Source: a virus
Virus record (IMG/VR): IMGVR_UViG_3300045742_000043
Span: 1 to 40,080 of that record
Reading direction: 5' to 3' (one strand)
Length of the DNA stretch: 40,080 nt
The position numbers and the translations under genes are program-made. A model generated the notes under the pieces. The model had not been told where the DNA came from. It searched no databases and worked only from the letters and a program-made list of their open reading frames with translations. Positions 38,860 through 40,080 of this stretch are shown here, piece after piece. Each line of letters starts with the position of its first letter. The first letter of the stretch is position 1.

Positions 38860-39019
38860 GGCAGATATACACCTGTTCGTTAGCGTATGCGCCGACAAAA
38901 TAATTTGTCGGCTCGCAATTGGTTAAAAGAAGCGGCACCGGGCTGGCAGCCATCTGGTACGCGAATACCGTGATGGCCGCCAGTATGGAAGCAATGAGTA
39001 AATGCTGCCAACTGATCAT
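38846..39019 (-). CDS. Small exported or single-span membrane protein
   Basis: In this 57-residue protein, residues 6-25 (LLIASILAAITVFAYQMAAS) form a hydrophobic span that could be a signal anchor. The remaining 30 residues contain two Cys (NCEPTNYFV, VYICHDK), which might form a disulphide in the periplasm. AGGTG precedes the ATG, which overlaps the preceding stop (ATGA). Early small membrane proteins in phages often modify the host envelope or exclude other phages, but there is no direct evidence here. Confidence 0.68.
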   Translation of the reverse strand: MISWQHLLIASILAAITVFAYQMAASPVPLLLTNCEPTNYFVGAYANEQVYICHDKD

Positions 39020-39423
39020 GAGCACCGCACCTCGTATACAGGCTGTTGGACTGTGCGGGTGCCCACTTGTACTCGCTTGCACACTGTGCTGGTCCAGGCT
39101 ACCCAGATCTTTAGCGAAGTACCTGGGAGGGACCAATAGGTGCTAAAGCTTTCCACCGGCTCACCCTCATCAAGGATGCGGGAGTTGGGGACCAGACCCA
39201 GCTTGCGGAAGGCTTTGTAGAACGTTTGGTAATCCTCAAACGTGCCAGCCCAGCGAACATCCACGCTATTGCCGAAATCAATGGTCCAGTGACTGGTGTC
39301 CGTTATATCTTGGAGCAACAGTTGGGCGGTCTTTATGGTGGCGGCATGGTTCTGCCGCAGGTCGTCTAGGAACGCTTGCTTTGCATCTAGGCGTCGCTGT
39401 TCGTCGTTAAATAGTTCTTGCAT
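39016..39423 (-). CDS. Hypothetical protein, first gene of the right-end operon
   Basis: In this 135-residue protein, AGGGA precedes the ATG at 39423. The N-terminal half is a charged helix (DEQRRLDAKQAFLDDLRQNHAATIKTAQLLLQDI). The C-terminal half is beta-rich with several Trp (WTIDFGNSVDVRWAGTFEDYQ, YWSLPGTSLKIWVAW). I do not recognise a family. A strong-looking promoter is directly upstream, so it may be an early gene. Confidence 0.75.
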   Translation of the reverse strand: MQELFNDEQRRLDAKQAFLDDLRQNHAATIKTAQLLLQDITDTSHWTIDFGNSVDVRWAGTFEDYQTFYKAFRKLGLVPNSRILDEGEPVESFSTYWSLPGTSLKIWVAWTSTVCKRVQVGTRTVQQPVYEVRCS

Positions 39424-39450
39424 TGTATTCCCTTTTGGGTTGGTTGGTTG

Positions 39451-39491
39451 GAGTGTCATTATACCATAAGGGACACTCTTAAAACAAGCTG
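39451..39491 (-). promoter_or_regulatory. Extended -10 promoter with flanking inverted repeat for the right-end operon
   Basis: On the minus strand, TGGTATAAT (TATAAT at 39463-39458) is a perfect extended -10, with TTGTTT about 18 bases upstream. GAGTGTC (39451-39457) and GACACTC (39472-39478) flank the -10 symmetrically and are a likely operator. GAGTGTCATTAT here differs by one base from GAGTGTCATAAT at 571-582 and 627-638. Confidence 0.75.
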
Positions 39492-39497
39492 GGGGAA

Positions 39498-39768
39498 GTA
39501 AGCACTAGTGCTTACAAAGGGGCTGAAGTAAGCAGTAGTTGGTTTGGCAGTTAGTAATTAAAAAAGGTGGCTTTATAACTTTTAGTTAATAGGCAGGCTA
39601 CTTGTGCTTCCTGTGCTTACAGGGTGCATACGGGAAAGCCCCATTGGGGCGGGCTGTAAGCATTGTAAGCAGGGTAAGCAGTAGTTTATAAAGTGTATGT
39701 GAAATGCATATTTCACATGTATTTTTATTTTTTATAGGGGTTTGTAGTAACTACTGCTTACTGCTTAC
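39498..39768. repeat. Iteron cluster: nine GTAAGCA heptamers; candidate origin or operator array
   Basis: GTAAGCA occurs on the plus strand at 39498, 39528, 39656, 39665 and 39674, and as TGCTTAC at 39509, 39614, 39755 and 39762. The longer form GTAAGCAGTAGTT occurs at 39528-39540 and 39674-39686, and inverted at 39749-39761. GTAAGCA-CTAG-TGCTTAC at 39498-39515 is a perfect 18-base palindrome. An A/T-rich tract (39721-39736) lies inside the cluster, a layout seen in iteron-type origins with an unwinding element. Confidence 0.8.
39697..39718. promoter_or_regulatory. Dyad within the iteron region
   Basis: ATGTGAAAT (39697-39705) and ATTTCACAT (39710-39718) are perfect 9-bp arms around GCAT. 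The dyad sits between the plus-strand iteron group and the A/T-rich tract. It may bind a different regulator or the initiator. Confidence 0.65.
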
Positions 39769-39953
39769 TTCGTTGGGGTTGGCTGGTCCACCCCGTCTGC
39801 GTGTTGTTTCGATTTACCTGCCAAAACAGGCCGCTGTGCTGCTGCGAGGACCACGCTGTACCCGCTGCGAGGGGTCGTGAATTCAGGCGCTGTAAATTTT
39901 TGTTAATCAAGTCAGCCTAGACACATTATAAAAGAGTATCATGTTATAACAAA

Positions 39954-40080
39954 ACGGTATTTGTGCAGCGTCTACATTGCTGTATAGTGATAGCCATGGT
40001 TAAGCAATAACGCTTAATCAAGTTAAACGTTAAAGGTAAATAGCATGACTAATGTAATCAAAGTAAATCCGGCCCATCCC
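39954..40080. repeat. Right copy of the 127-bp exact end repeat
   Basis: This is identical to 1-127, including the start of the small gene at 92, which is therefore present a second time as an N-terminal fragment (ATG at 40045). It should not be counted as a separate gene. Confidence 0.97.

Larger units (their letters stand above)
39424..39953. other. Right-end non-coding region
   Basis: No convincing gene lies between the right-end operon and the start of the unit at 39954. Together with 1-91 this forms about 620 bases of control DNA. It holds the promoter, iterons and dyad listed, a GCCCC / GGGGC hairpin at 39638-39650, and a direct repeat GCTGCGAGG at 39841 and 39864. TTAATCAAGT at 39903 recurs at 61 (40014). 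Confidence 0.75.

Noticed and set aside
39460-39953. tRNA or other structured RNA gene in the right-end non-coding region
   Set aside because: No cloverleaf or TPsiC-like element was recognised; the structure present is explained by short repeats and dyads.

Overview
The window looks like one complete genome of a tailed, short-tailed (podovirus-like) bacteriophage. The first 127 bases are repeated exactly as the last 127 (1-127 = 39954-40080), so the unit is 39,953 bp and circular or circularly permuted; 127 is also a common maximum assembly k-mer, so the overlap need not be a physical terminal repeat. No integrase, repressor, phage RNA polymerase or tRNA gene was recognised, which suggests a lytic phage using host RNA polymerase. 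The host is probably Gram-negative, judging from an M15-type endolysin and a predicted outer-membrane beta-barrel protein. I cannot name the host genus.

Layout. Plus strand, 685-26062: packaging and virion genes in the order small terminase, large terminase, portal, conserved portal-linked protein, acidic scaffold-like protein, major capsid protein, head decoration-like protein, conserved virion protein, head-tail adaptor, tail hub/stabilisation protein, GNAT-like protein, four internal-virion/ejection-type proteins, tail fibre, small structural protein. Then comes a lysis cassette (M15 endolysin, small protein, PagL-like exported barrel, small membrane protein, holin-like protein), two right-handed beta-helix receptor-binding-type proteins with a 36-residue micro-ORF, three further virion-type proteins, and three small membrane proteins, the last interrupted by an in-frame TAA.

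Minus strand, 36231-26064: replication and DNA-metabolism genes. In transcription order these are two conserved replication-region proteins, a family A DNA polymerase split into separate exonuclease and polymerase genes, a HAD hydrolase, a Cas4-like four-cysteine nuclease, a run of tiny genes sharing a repeated ribosome-binding leader, a VRR-NUC nuclease, a SNF2-type helicase and a small protein followed by a terminator. Last come a glycosyltransferase-like protein, an alpha-glutamyl/putrescinyl-thymine pyrophosphorylase (aGPT-PPlase)-like protein, a ThyA-family enzyme and a DUF3310 protein. Plus strand, 36479-38512: a TOPRIM/VirE-type primase-helicase. Minus strand, 39423-38509: three small overlapping genes behind a strong-looking promoter.

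The most interesting parts are: (1) the glycosyltransferase / aGPT-PPlase-like / ThyA-like trio, which predicts hypermodified thymine (5-hydroxymethyluracil-derived) in the phage DNA but has no recognisable hmdU kinase; (2) a PagL-like outer-membrane barrel inside the lysis cassette; (3) a 271-bp cluster of nine GTAAGCA heptamers beside an AT-rich tract, a candidate replication origin; (4) shared operator-like dyads upstream of the terminase genes and the right-end promoter; (5) the split polymerase; and (6) the in-frame stop in the last structural-strand gene. All functional calls are from sequence reading alone, without database searches.
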